From: Myxococcaceae bacterium JPH2
Lineage (GTDB): Bacteria > Myxococcota > Myxococcia > Myxococcales > Myxococcaceae
Assembly: GCA_016458225.1 (NCBI GenBank)
Contig: JAEMGR010000005.1
Location: forward strand, 893,577-957,576
Length of the DNA: 64,000 nt
Direction: 5' to 3'
Shown here: piece after piece, positions 36,727 through 44,975 of the stretch
How positions within the stretch are numbered: the stretch's first letter is position 1
Layout: every line of letters starts with the position of its first letter
Translations under genes and position numbers: made by a program
The notes under the pieces: model-generated
Seen by the model: only the letters and a program-made list of their open reading frames with translations
Database searches by the model: none
What the model was told of the DNA's origin: nothing

Positions 36727-37401
36727 CTAGTTCACCTCCGCGCGCAGGCTGCCCACGAGCGCGTGGCCCAGGGCGTTGGTGCGGCTGGTGAGCGTCTTGA
36801 GCTGACGGTTGAAGACGTTGAAGGCCACCACCGCGGGGATGGCCACCGCGAGGCCCACGGCCGTGGCGACGAGCGCCTCGGAGATACCGGCCATGACCGT
36901 CTGCTGGATGGCCGCGCCCTTCACGCTCAGGGAGCCCAGGTCGTGGAAGGCCTTGATGATGCCGAGCACCGTGCCGAAGAGGCCGATGAACGGCGCGTTG
37001 TTGCCCAGCGTGCCCAGGAAGGAGAGGAAGCGCTCGTACTGGGGCCGCTCGCGCGCCACGGTGGACGCGATGATCTGCTCGACCGCGTCAGCGCCTTGCG
37101 AAGCGGAGGCGAGGGCCTCGCGGATGACGGCGGCCTCCATGCCGCGCTTGCCCTGCACCGCCACGCGCACGGCGTCGAACTCGCCGCGGGTCAGCCGCAC
37201 CGCCAAGGCCTCCGAGTCCGACAGCCGGTGCCGCGAGAAGTAGACCGCCCGCTCCAGCATGATGGCGATGGAGAAGACAGACAGGCTTACCAGCACCCAC
37301 AGCACCCACTCGGCGCTGGTGAGCGTCACTCCGAGCAGCTTTCCGCTGAGCCACCCCAGGTGCTCAGAAGGAACCTGGGCGGGCACGAACATGGACGACA
37401 T
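36727..37401 (-). CDS. exbB: MotA/TolQ/ExbB proton channel protein
   Basis: A 224-residue ExbB/TolQ protein: an N-terminal membrane segment (WVLWVLVSLSVFSIAIMLER), a cytoplasmic loop, then two membrane helices around FIGLFGTVLGIIKAFHDLG and EALVATAVGLAVAIPAVVAF, both hallmark motifs. The ATG at 37401 has GAGGGGATT at good spacing; the open frame extends upstream without such a signal. First gene of the exbB-exbD-tonB-receptor-lipoprotein operon. The promoter must lie in the 295-bp gap shared with the divergent gene at 37697. Confidence 0.94.
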   Translation of the reverse strand: MSSMFVPAQVPSEHLGWLSGKLLGVTLTSAEWVLWVLVSLSVFSIAIMLERAVYFSRHRLSDSEALAVRLTRGEFDAVRVAVQGKRGMEAAVIREALASASQGADAVEQIIASTVARERPQYERFLSFLGTLGNNAPFIGLFGTVLGIIKAFHDLGSLSVKGAAIQQTVMAGISEALVATAVGLAVAIPAVVAFNVFNRQLKTLTSRTNALGHALVGSLRAEVN

Positions 37402-37518
37402 GGTGGAATCCCCTCGCGAACAGCGTTGTGCGAGAGGAACACCATCCCCGAGGGGAAGTGTCACCCCACCCTGCCTCGCGAGCCCCCAGGGCAGGTGGAT
37501 CCACGCAGCCCCGGAAAG

Positions 37519-37536
37519 CCTGTCCCGCCGGACAGG
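37519..37536. repeat. 7-bp inverted repeat upstream of exbB
   Basis: CCTGTCC (37519-37525) and GGACAGG (37530-37536) are perfect complements with a 4-base centre, midway in the divergent gap between exbB and the gene at 37697. It could be an operator. A second palindrome, TCCCCGAGGGGA, lies at 37445-37456, closer to exbB. Confidence 0.35.
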
Positions 37537-37696
37537 GAGACGGGCGTTCCCTGCCGAGGTCACAGGCGCGTGCCGAGCGGAGGCCCGTCCTGCCCCGCGG
37601 GGAGGCAGGCGGCCCCTTCCATGACGGCGGAAGCCAGGCGATCTGCGGCATCATGCACCCCCGCCCCTGAAGCACCGCCCCCGCGAGAGGCCCCGC

Positions 37697-38155
37697 GTGT
37701 CCGACCCGAACCCAGCATCCCCGCCCTCCTCATCCCAGGCACCATCGGACGTGCCTCCCTCGGGGCCGCAAGACACGGGGGACGAGGCGCCACCAGAGCG
37801 CTCGCGCGGGCTGACCCAGGGCAGTGGTCGGAAGCTGTGGCTGGGCGCGCTGCTGTTCGCGCTCGCCAGCGTGATGGGGCGCGTGGCCACGCGGCGGGAG
37901 TCCTACGTCGAGGACGTCCAAGCCGTGGTCATCTCCGGGCGTGAGCGGCTCGGGCACTGCGGCTCGGTGGATCCAGGTTCGCGCGTGACGGCGCGGCTGG
38001 TGCTGGATGGGAACGGCCGCGCGCGGGCCACGGTGGAAGGAGCGCTGGCGGGCACCGTGGCGGGTCGCTGTGTCGAGGAGGAATTGTCCCGGCTCGCGTA
38101 CCCGAAGCGGACGGGGCTGCCCGTCACGGTGGCGCTGTCGCTCGACGCGCGGTGA
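37697..38155 (+). CDS. Single-pass protein with AgmX/PglI-like C-terminal domain
   Basis: The 152-residue product starts with GTG. It has a Pro/Ser-rich cytoplasmic tail (about 45 residues), one membrane segment (KLWLGALLFALASVMGRVA), and a periplasmic domain with two cysteines (RLGHCGSVDPGSRVTARLVL ... GRCVEEELSRLAYP). This pattern fits the myxobacterial AgmX/PglI C-terminal domain, a TonB_C relative found in gliding-motility and energy-transducer proteins. It may act as a small transducer or accessory to the divergent TonB operon; that is inference from location. Its stop overlaps a possible GTG of the next gene. Confidence 0.75.
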   Translation: MSDPNPASPPSSSQAPSDVPPSGPQDTGDEAPPERSRGLTQGSGRKLWLGALLFALASVMGRVATRRESYVEDVQAVVISGRERLGHCGSVDPGSRVTARLVLDGNGRARATVEGALAGTVAGRCVEEELSRLAYPKRTGLPVTVALSLDAR

Positions 38156-38178
38156 GCGCGCCTGCGAGGATGCTCGCC

Positions 38179-38976
38179 ATGCGTGGAAAGACAGTCGTCG
38201 TGACGGGAGCCTCCTCGGGCATTGGCGAGGAGCTGGCGGTAGTCCTGGCGGCGCGCGGGGCGAACGTGGTGCTCGCGGCCCGCAACGCCGAGGCGCTGGA
38301 GCGCGTGAAGGCGCGCTGCACCCAAGCCGGTGGCACCGCCCTGGCCGTGCCCACGGACGTCGCGGATCCAGAGGCCTGTCGGGTGTTGGTGGAGCGCGCG
38401 GTGGAGGCGTTCGGCGGCGTGGACGTGCTCGTCAACAACGCGGGCGTCACCATGCACTCGCGCTTGGAGGACGTGAAGGACCTGGGCCTCTTCGAGCGCA
38501 TCATGCGCATCAACTACCTGGGCGCGGTGTACTGCACGTACCACGCGCTGCCGCACCTGAAGGCTCGCAAGGGCCTCATCGTCGCGGTGTCGTCGCTGAC
38601 GGGGAAGACGGGCGTGCCCACGCGCACGGGCTACGCGGCCAGCAAGCACGCCATGCAGGGCTTCTTCGATTCGCTGCGCATCGAGCTGCTCGGCACCGGC
38701 ACGGATGTGTTGGTGGTGTCGCCCGGCTTCGTGGCCACGCACATCCGCGACGCCGCGCTCGGGCCGGATGGCACGCCGGTGCGCGAGAGCCGCCGCGATG
38801 AATCCCAGCGCACCATGGACGTGGGCACCTGCGTGGCCATCATCCTGCGCGCCATGGAGCGCCGTGAGCGAGAGGTCGTCATGACGGCCTCGGCCAAGGT
38901 GGCCCAGGTCCTCAAGCTCGTGGCACCGGGCCTGGTGGACCGGCTGGCCGCGCGCGCCGTCCGCGAGAAGGCCTAG
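38179..38976 (+). CDS. SDR family oxidoreductase
   Basis: A 265-residue classical SDR: TGASSGIGEE cofactor motif, NNAGVTMHSR, and catalytic Tyr152 and Lys156 (GYAASKHA). It resembles the DHRS7B/YqjQ-like membrane-associated group, having a C-terminal hydrophobic/basic tail (VAQVLKLVAPGLVDRLAARA). Arg residues after beta-2 (LAARNAE) favour NADP(H). In-frame starts also exist at 38152 (GTG) and 38170 (ATG); 38179 is chosen because the fold begins immediately and GAGG lies nine bases upstream. The last four bases overlap the opposing gene. Confidence 0.88.
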   Translation: MRGKTVVVTGASSGIGEELAVVLAARGANVVLAARNAEALERVKARCTQAGGTALAVPTDVADPEACRVLVERAVEAFGGVDVLVNNAGVTMHSRLEDVKDLGLFERIMRINYLGAVYCTYHALPHLKARKGLIVAVSSLTGKTGVPTRTGYAASKHAMQGFFDSLRIELLGTGTDVLVVSPGFVATHIRDAALGPDGTPVRESRRDESQRTMDVGTCVAIILRAMERREREVVMTASAKVAQVLKLVAPGLVDRLAARAVREKA

Positions 38977-41318
38977 CGCTCCAGCTTCGTCCAGAGCCCG
39001 GCCACGCCTTCGAAGGTGGCGTTGCCCACCTGGTGCAGGCCGAAGCCCCAGAGGAACGCCGTCATCGCCGCGCCGAAGCCGCCCCACGTGGGCGAGAACA
39101 CGTTGAGCAGTTGCAGGCCCAGCGCCACCGCCACGCCGGTGAGCAAGAGCAGGCTGAGCATCTCGATGGCCATCAGCTTGCGCGGGCCGGGCAGCGGCAG
39201 TCCGCCCAGCTCCCCCAGCGCCGGCTCCGAGGGCGCGGCCGGCATCGACGGCAGGCTTCCGCCCATGGGCGCGCTGGCGGGCGGCGCGGCTCCGGGAGCG
39301 GGAGCCGGAGCGGGCGCGGTCTCTTCGTCCGAGAAGGGCAGGATCCGCCCCCTCGTCGCCGAGGCAGCCGCGCGCGGCGGATTCTCGTACTGGGTGAAGG
39401 CGTCGCGGACCTTCTCGTACAGCGCCGCGGCCTCGTGGGGTGACTCGCGCGACAGGAAGCCCATGGCGTCACGCAGCTTGCCGCCCATGTCGTCCAGGGC
39501 CGCGCGCTGCTCGTCCGTGGCGGCCACCGCGCGCGCCTCGTCCACCGCGCCCCGCAGCGCCAGGATGAGCCGACGCACGGACGTGGCATGGGCCTCCTGG
39601 TACTGCCGGAAGGCGGCGTCCAGGTCGGTGTCCGCGAGCTGCCGAGCCTGGGCCAGCTTGCCCAGCACGTCGGTGCGCAGCGCGCCCCACTCCTGGGGGG
39701 AGAAGCCCCGTGGCGGGACATCCGACGCGAGGCTCGCGGTCAGCTCCGCGCAGAGGATGCCGAAGTACGAGCGCCGCGCCTGCTCCAGCCGCTGGCGCGT
39801 GGCGTCCAGGTCCTGCGTCAGCAGCGCGTGCACGTCCTCCAAGAGCGGCAGCAGCTCGTAGGTGAGCCGGAAGCCCAGCGCGCTGTCACTGCCCAGCTGC
39901 CGCGCCAACGCCTGCGCCTGGGTGTCCAGGCTCTTCCACCGCGCCTCCAGCTCGGCGCGCGCCAGCGCTTGAACGTCCAGCTCGCGCAGCTGCGCCGCGG
40001 CCGCGGTGAGCTCATCGGGCGTCGAGTCGGGCTCGGAGATGCGCTGCCCGACTCCCGCCAACAGTCGCTCGGTCGCCTCGGACAAGAGCGACTGCAAGGG
40101 GCGCGCGCGCCGCCACGTGTCACACCACGACTCGTAGAGACGCAGCCGAGGCTCCAGCGCCGTCAGCTCCGCGTCGCTCACGGCCACGCCTCGCACGGGC
40201 CGCTCGATGTCCGAGATGAGCGCGTCCACCTGCACGAGCAGCGCCTCGCCCACGCCCTGCTCGGGCTGGATGGCGTGCGCCGTCACCTGGGCCTGGATGC
40301 GCCGGCGCAGCTCCTGCGCGCGTTGCAGGCGCAGGGCCCGAGGGCGGATGCGCTGCGCGTACAGGCGCAGTCCGTAGGAGCACAGCGAGCCGAGGGCGAT
40401 GATGAGCGCGCCCCAGCCCCACGGCATGTGCACCCACAACGTGAAGGTCTGCTCCACCGGCGCGCCCTGACGCACCGCGAGCCGCACCGTGCCGGAGTAC
40501 TCCCCCGGCCCATCCAGCCCATCCAAGCGAAGCAGCAGCGCGCCGCTGCCGTAGGCCGCCACGGGCAGCTCCGTCGCGTCCCCCACCAAGGGCAGGTCTC
40601 CCCCATCCGGCTGTCCGCCCTCCACGAGGAACCGAGCCCGCTCCAGGTGGGACTGCACGCTGCCCGTGCCCGTGTCCGGTCCCTTGCGGCGCAGCTCCAG
40701 CAGCGTGGGCGAGGCCACCACGCCCGCCACGCCCGCCGTCTCCTTGAAGGGCAGGCGCACCTCGGCCGCGGTGCCCAGGAACTGGCTGGACGCCATGGCC
40801 GGCGCGGGCGCGGGCAGCTGCACCACCGGCGCGGACAGGACGCGGGTGAAGGTGAGCGCCGTCACCTCGCGCACACCGTCGTGCACCAGCACCAGCGCGC
40901 CGGTGTAGTCACCCGCCGCCGGCAGCCGTCCGGAGAGCGACACATGCACGGGCTGGCGGGTGGTGAGGCTCGCGGTCGAGCCGCCGTCCAGGGACTCGCG
41001 CACGCGCGCGTCGAGCGCCACCTGCACGCCGTCCGCGGTGGCCGTCAGCGGATCCACCAGCACCGTCACGCCCGATGGGAGCGACTCCTCCACGCCTCCA
41101 TCCGACGCGCGCCCCGGCAACAGCTCCACGCGCAGCTCGCGCGTGAAGTCCTCCGTGGGGATGCGCAGCCGCACCTCGCCCGAGGCGTTGGCGCCCGCCA
41201 CGCGCAACCGGGCGTCACCGGCGAGGGCCAGCGAGGTCGGCAGCAACAAGAGCGCGGCCAGCCATGCGCGCGCGAGGCGTGCACCACGGTGCGCGGCGGG
41301 ACGAACAGGGAGGCCCAT
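38973..41318 (-). CDS. Large membrane protein paired with EAD1-trypsin protease
   Basis: The 781-residue protein has a signal peptide (ARLARAWLAALLLLPTSLAL), then about 260 residues of beta-rich extracytoplasmic sequence (two or three Ig-like segments, e.g. AGDYTGALVLVHDGVREVT). A membrane helix lies at about 297-319 (GWGALIIALGSLCSYGLRLY), followed by a long alpha-helical, probably coiled-coil cytoplasmic region of about 320 residues. A Pro/Ala linker leads to two C-terminal membrane helices (about 715-765). No family is recognised. It starts 42 bp after the EAD1-trypsin gene on the same strand, so the two are very likely co-expressed. The layout suggests a receptor or pore whose cytoplasmic part could be the protease target or partner; this is inference. 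Confidence 0.8.
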   Translation of the reverse strand: MGLPVRPAAHRGARLARAWLAALLLLPTSLALAGDARLRVAGANASGEVRLRIPTEDFTRELRVELLPGRASDGGVEESLPSGVTVLVDPLTATADGVQVALDARVRESLDGGSTASLTTRQPVHVSLSGRLPAAGDYTGALVLVHDGVREVTALTFTRVLSAPVVQLPAPAPAMASSQFLGTAAEVRLPFKETAGVAGVVASPTLLELRRKGPDTGTGSVQSHLERARFLVEGGQPDGGDLPLVGDATELPVAAYGSGALLLRLDGLDGPGEYSGTVRLAVRQGAPVEQTFTLWVHMPWGWGALIIALGSLCSYGLRLYAQRIRPRALRLQRAQELRRRIQAQVTAHAIQPEQGVGEALLVQVDALISDIERPVRGVAVSDAELTALEPRLRLYESWCDTWRRARPLQSLLSEATERLLAGVGQRISEPDSTPDELTAAAAQLRELDVQALARAELEARWKSLDTQAQALARQLGSDSALGFRLTYELLPLLEDVHALLTQDLDATRQRLEQARRSYFGILCAELTASLASDVPPRGFSPQEWGALRTDVLGKLAQARQLADTDLDAAFRQYQEAHATSVRRLILALRGAVDEARAVAATDEQRAALDDMGGKLRDAMGFLSRESPHEAAALYEKVRDAFTQYENPPRAAASATRGRILPFSDEETAPAPAPAPGAAPPASAPMGGSLPSMPAAPSEPALGELGGLPLPGPRKLMAIEMLSLLLLTGVAVALGLQLLNVFSPTWGGFGAAMTAFLWGFGLHQVGNATFEGVAGLWTKLER

Positions 41319-41360
41319 GCGCGGACGATAGCAGGGGCCTCCACGGCCTCCAGTCCGCGC

Positions 41361-42392
41361 TCACTCCCAACCCAGCCGACGCCTCGCATCGGGCGAGAGG
41401 CTGGCGTGGATGGTGTCCAGCGGGATGCCCTCGTCGTCCTCGGCGCCGTGCTCGGAGCGCGGATCCCCGCTGTGGTGCAGCGCCACCAGCTCCAGGTCCT
41501 GCGTGAAGCACGGCGAGCCCGAGGAGCCAGGGTGTGTCGTCGTCCGGTACGTCACCCGTGTGCGCCCCGGGTTGACGCTCTGGAACGTCTCCAGCGCCAC
41601 CTGCATGGGCCGGCCATCCGGGTGCTGGAGGACGAGCGCCGTCGAGCCCGGCGAGAACGCCGCCCGCGCACGCGACAGCGGAATCCACCCTCGGGGCCGG
41701 CCCGGGCCCGTGTCCCCGCCCGGCTCGCCAGACACCACGAGGAAGGCGTAGTCCAGTTCGTCCCGCGTGGCCTCGCGCGGCTTGGGCCGCATGAGGTCCG
41801 CGGGGCTGTGTGGACTCTGCGCCAGACACGCCCGCACGGGGTACAGCGCGCCCGCGTGCAGCACACTCCGGTCCGGCAGCACCTTGAGGTCGAAGCGGAC
41901 TCGCAGCGCCTCCAGCAGCCGGTTCTCCACCACATGCGAGTTGGTGAGCACCACGTCCGGAGCCACCAGGAAGCCGGTGCCGAGCGCTCGTCCGCCATCC
42001 AGCTCCACCCGACACACCCGGCGCGAGAGGACGGCGAGCCGCTCACGCCACGACACCAGGGAGGACGTGCCCGGCGCCACGCCCGCCATGCGCGCCAGCA
42101 CCTCCGCCGGCACGCTGCGCTGCACGGACGCGAGATACGACAGGAAGAAGCGATGCAGCCGCGCGTGATGTGGAGCGGCCGCGTGCGCGCCTCTCACCAG
42201 CGCATCCGTCCAGCCCTCGGCCTCGGCGCGCAGAAGGAGGTCGCGCGTCCACTCATGGACATCCCCCTCGCGCTCCAAGTCGAGCGCTCGGCCGCAGTGC
42301 TGGAGCACCATGCGCCGCAGGGCCTCTTCCGAGGGGAATGCCCCCGGGAGCGCGGCCGCCAGCTCGTCCCGTTCGGAGCCATCGAGCTCCAT
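41361..42392 (-). CDS. EAD1-trypsin-like serine protease (conflict-system type)
   Basis: The 343-residue protein begins with an effector-associated domain 1 (EAD1): residues about 1-85, with the pattern ERDELAAALPGAFPSEEALR and DVHEWTRDLLLRAEAEGWTD. A chymotrypsin/trypsin-fold protease follows with the triad His153 (LTNSHVVEN), Asp214 (DELDYAFLVV) and Ser291 (HPGSSGSPCF). EADs are adaptor domains described in NTP-dependent bacterial conflict systems, especially in multicellular bacteria, where they recruit effectors such as trypsin-like and caspase-like proteases to a core by homotypic binding. No signal peptide, so it is cytoplasmic. The system's usual NTPase core is not in this window. First gene of a two-gene unit with the large membrane protein. 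Confidence 0.9.
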   Translation of the reverse strand: MELDGSERDELAAALPGAFPSEEALRRMVLQHCGRALDLEREGDVHEWTRDLLLRAEAEGWTDALVRGAHAAAPHHARLHRFFLSYLASVQRSVPAEVLARMAGVAPGTSSLVSWRERLAVLSRRVCRVELDGGRALGTGFLVAPDVVLTNSHVVENRLLEALRVRFDLKVLPDRSVLHAGALYPVRACLAQSPHSPADLMRPKPREATRDELDYAFLVVSGEPGGDTGPGRPRGWIPLSRARAAFSPGSTALVLQHPDGRPMQVALETFQSVNPGRTRVTYRTTTHPGSSGSPCFTQDLELVALHHSGDPRSEHGAEDDEGIPLDTIHASLSPDARRRLGWE

Positions 42393-42454
42393 CGTGTCCT
42401 CACCGCCATGCCACTCGCGAAGTCCGCGCCCGTGTCTCAGCGTCCTTGCAGTGT

Positions 42455-42480
42455 ATGCACGGCCCGCGCGAATGCACGGC
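42455..42480. repeat. Direct repeat ATGCACGGC x2 upstream of EAD1-trypsin gene
   Basis: ATGCACGGC occurs at 42455-42463 and 42472-42480, 17 bp apart, 63-88 bp upstream of the protease start codon. Two identical 9-mers on one DNA face region suggest a regulator binding site. No known consensus was matched. Confidence 0.45.
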
Positions 42481-42569
42481 GACCGCGGCGCGTTACACCG
42501 CAGTCCATCTTGACGCGGTCCCTGGAGGGCTGAGCGTGTGTCCGCCAGGCGTCCTGGGGCCCCGCGACC

Positions 42570-44975
42570 TCAGCGCACCGCCCACGTGGTGGGGGGCACG
42601 CGCGAGACGAGGTCCGGCCGGCCCAGCACCGACAGCGTCGCCGCGCCGCCCTGCAACGTGCCCGCGAGGGTGGGCACCACGCGCAGCCGCGCCTGGAAGG
42701 GCTCGCCCACGCCCCGAGGCGGCAGCACCAGCGTCACCGCGCCATCCTCGGCATGCCACGACGTCACGTGTCCCTCTCGCACCAGGGTGTCCAGGCCCAC
42801 GGGGTCCACCTGCACACCCGCGGGCAGCCCCTGCCGCAGCTCCAGCGCCACACCGGAGGGCGCCGCCGCCTGGAGTGACAGCTCCACCGGCTGCCCCACC
42901 TTGGCCTCGGTCGGCGCCTTCACGGCGAGTTGGAGCCCGCCCTGCGCCTCGGCCTTCCACGGCACCGTCGCCGCGAGCGACAACGAGAAGCCCAGGCCCG
43001 ACACCGCCGGCTCCGCGCGCACCGTCCACGTGTGAGCCCCCGCCGAGCCCGGCGCCGCCGCCTCCACCGCGAGCACGTCGCGCAGGGCCTTGGCGTCATG
43101 GGTGCCCTCGGAGACGACCTGGCCATCGCGCTCCAGCACCACGCGCACCTGCGAGGGCACGGGCTCGCGGAACAGCGCGAGCGCCGCGCGCAGCCCCACG
43201 AGGTTGGCGCGACCGTCTCCCCAGCCGCGCCCCGGCGCATAGCCCGCGAGCAGCGTCGCGCCCAGGTCCGCCAGCGGCGCCTTCGCGTCTCCCATCAACG
43301 CGAGCACGGCCAGCGCCGTGGACTCCACCTCGGACGGAGCGACGTTGTCCGCGCGCACCACGCCCGGCTCCACCGGAAGGTACGCGGTGCCGTCCGCGCG
43401 CGTGCGCACCGCCTCGCGCACCCGCTGGCGCAGGGCATCCGCGAGTGAGCCCGAGACCACGCCGCTCGTGAGCAGCGCCGCCGCCGTGTAGCCATCCCGC
43501 ACCAGGGACAGGTTGCGCTCGAAGGCGCCCACCGCGCGCAGCGCGAACGTGGGCCCGCGCCGCCGCCAGTCGGCCGTGTCCGGCGCCAGCCGCACCATCC
43601 GAGCGCACTCGGAGGTGGCCACCAACAGCCGCTGCAGCGTCCAGCCTTCTCCGCCCTGGCACGTGCCGTCCGGCCGCTGGGCCGCGGCCACCTGCCCCAC
43701 CAGCCGCTCTCCCAGCCGAGCCAGCACGGCGCTCTCCGGATGCGACAGCGCGCCCTCCGCGAGCAGGACCGCCGTCGCCACGTCCGGAGCGCGCGCGGCG
43801 CGCAGCACGCGCTGCCCCGCCACCGCCGTGAGCGCCTTGAGGGCATTGGCGTCCGGCGTCTCGCCCAGCGCCTTGAGGAGCGCGGGCGCCTGCGCGGAGA
43901 GGAGCAACGCGTAGGCGTCCTGCTCCACGCCACCGCCTCGCGCGTCCACCGCCGCCAGCTCCGAGCGCACCACGCCCAGCGCGCCGGGATACACGAGCAA
44001 CCGCACGCGCTCGCTGCCCGCCTGCGCGTCCGCGGGGCCCGACAACGTGAGCGTGCGCGGCGCCGCCAGCGAGCCACCGCGCGTCTCCACCACGGGGCGC
44101 CCGGTGGGCCACGAGGAGAAGTCGCGCACCACGGCGTCCTCACCGCCCAGCACCGCCCGCACCGTCACGGGCCCCACGCTCGAGGCCCGCAGCGCCACGT
44201 ACTCCACCACGCTGCCATGCGCGGGCACGCGCACCGTCTTCGCGCCGCCCTCCACGCCCGCGTTCGTCGCCTCCACCTTCAGCGAGCGCTCCACCGCCGC
44301 GTCCGTGGTGTTCACCACCTGCACCGGCATTCGGATCGCGTCACCCACGCGCAGGAACGGCGGCAACACGGGGTCCACGTACGTGGGCAGCGTGCCCGCG
44401 AAGGACGTCACCGCGCCCGCCTGGGCCCCCGAGCGCGAGTGCGCCAGCGCCAGCACGCGCCACTGCGTCAGGCGATCCGGAACGCGCACCGGCACCGTCG
44501 CGCTGCCGGATGCGTCCGTCACCACCAACGGCTCGAAGAGGAACGTCTCCGGGAACCAGGCCCGCGTGGGCGCGGCGGACTCCGCGGGCTCCGGCGCCAC
44601 GCCGCCCACGTCCGCCTCGACCATGGGCGCGGGCGCGGACGCGGGCTTGGGCTCCGCCGCCGCGCCTCCCAGACCGAATGAGCCGCCGCCCCGGGAGCCC
44701 TTCTTCATCTCCTTCTGCGCCTGAGCCGGAGGGGCCGTGAAGAAGTGATCCGTCTTCACATCATCCGACTCGGACTCTTCGAGCGCGGCCTCTCGCGGCG
44801 CGGCGGGAGCGTTCAGCCCCCCTTCGGCACTGGCGAACATCGTGGCCAGTGACTCTCCTTCTCCCGCGAGCGCATCCGCCGAGGCGCCGAACAGCCCGTA
44901 GACCGTGCCCCGCACGAGCAGGAACCCGACCGCGCCCAACCCCAGGAACACCACCACTCTCATGGCCCGCTTCAT
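42570..44975 (-). CDS. Alpha-2-macroglobulin, C-terminal half polypeptide
   Basis: The 801-residue product begins MKRAMRVVVFLGLG with a signal anchor. A low-complexity linker of about 90 residues follows, then canonical macroglobulin sequence: RAWFPETFLFEPLVV and LPDRLTQW-like DRLTQWRVLALAHSRSG, MG7-like and CUB-like strands, and the alpha/alpha thioester-domain toroid. At the thioester position the sequence is ARGGGVEQDAYA: Gln352 is kept but Gly349 replaces the Cys of the C-x-E-Q motif, so no thioester can form. The ATG (44975-44973) overlaps the preceding stop by four bases (ATGA), so translation is coupled with the N-terminal half. Periplasmic, inner-membrane-anchored. Confidence 0.9.
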   Translation of the reverse strand: MKRAMRVVVFLGLGAVGFLLVRGTVYGLFGASADALAGEGESLATMFASAEGGLNAPAAPREAALEESESDDVKTDHFFTAPPAQAQKEMKKGSRGGGSFGLGGAAAEPKPASAPAPMVEADVGGVAPEPAESAAPTRAWFPETFLFEPLVVTDASGSATVPVRVPDRLTQWRVLALAHSRSGAQAGAVTSFAGTLPTYVDPVLPPFLRVGDAIRMPVQVVNTTDAAVERSLKVEATNAGVEGGAKTVRVPAHGSVVEYVALRASSVGPVTVRAVLGGEDAVVRDFSSWPTGRPVVETRGGSLAAPRTLTLSGPADAQAGSERVRLLVYPGALGVVRSELAAVDARGGGVEQDAYALLLSAQAPALLKALGETPDANALKALTAVAGQRVLRAARAPDVATAVLLAEGALSHPESAVLARLGERLVGQVAAAQRPDGTCQGGEGWTLQRLLVATSECARMVRLAPDTADWRRRGPTFALRAVGAFERNLSLVRDGYTAAALLTSGVVSGSLADALRQRVREAVRTRADGTAYLPVEPGVVRADNVAPSEVESTALAVLALMGDAKAPLADLGATLLAGYAPGRGWGDGRANLVGLRAALALFREPVPSQVRVVLERDGQVVSEGTHDAKALRDVLAVEAAAPGSAGAHTWTVRAEPAVSGLGFSLSLAATVPWKAEAQGGLQLAVKAPTEAKVGQPVELSLQAAAPSGVALELRQGLPAGVQVDPVGLDTLVREGHVTSWHAEDGAVTLVLPPRGVGEPFQARLRVVPTLAGTLQGGAATLSVLGRPDLVSRVPPTTWAVR

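Noticed and set aside
39588..42533. Long plus-strand frame across the EAD1-trypsin and membrane-protein genes
   Set aside because: Arg/Gln/His-rich, no domain, antisense to two genes with clear domains or membrane segments.
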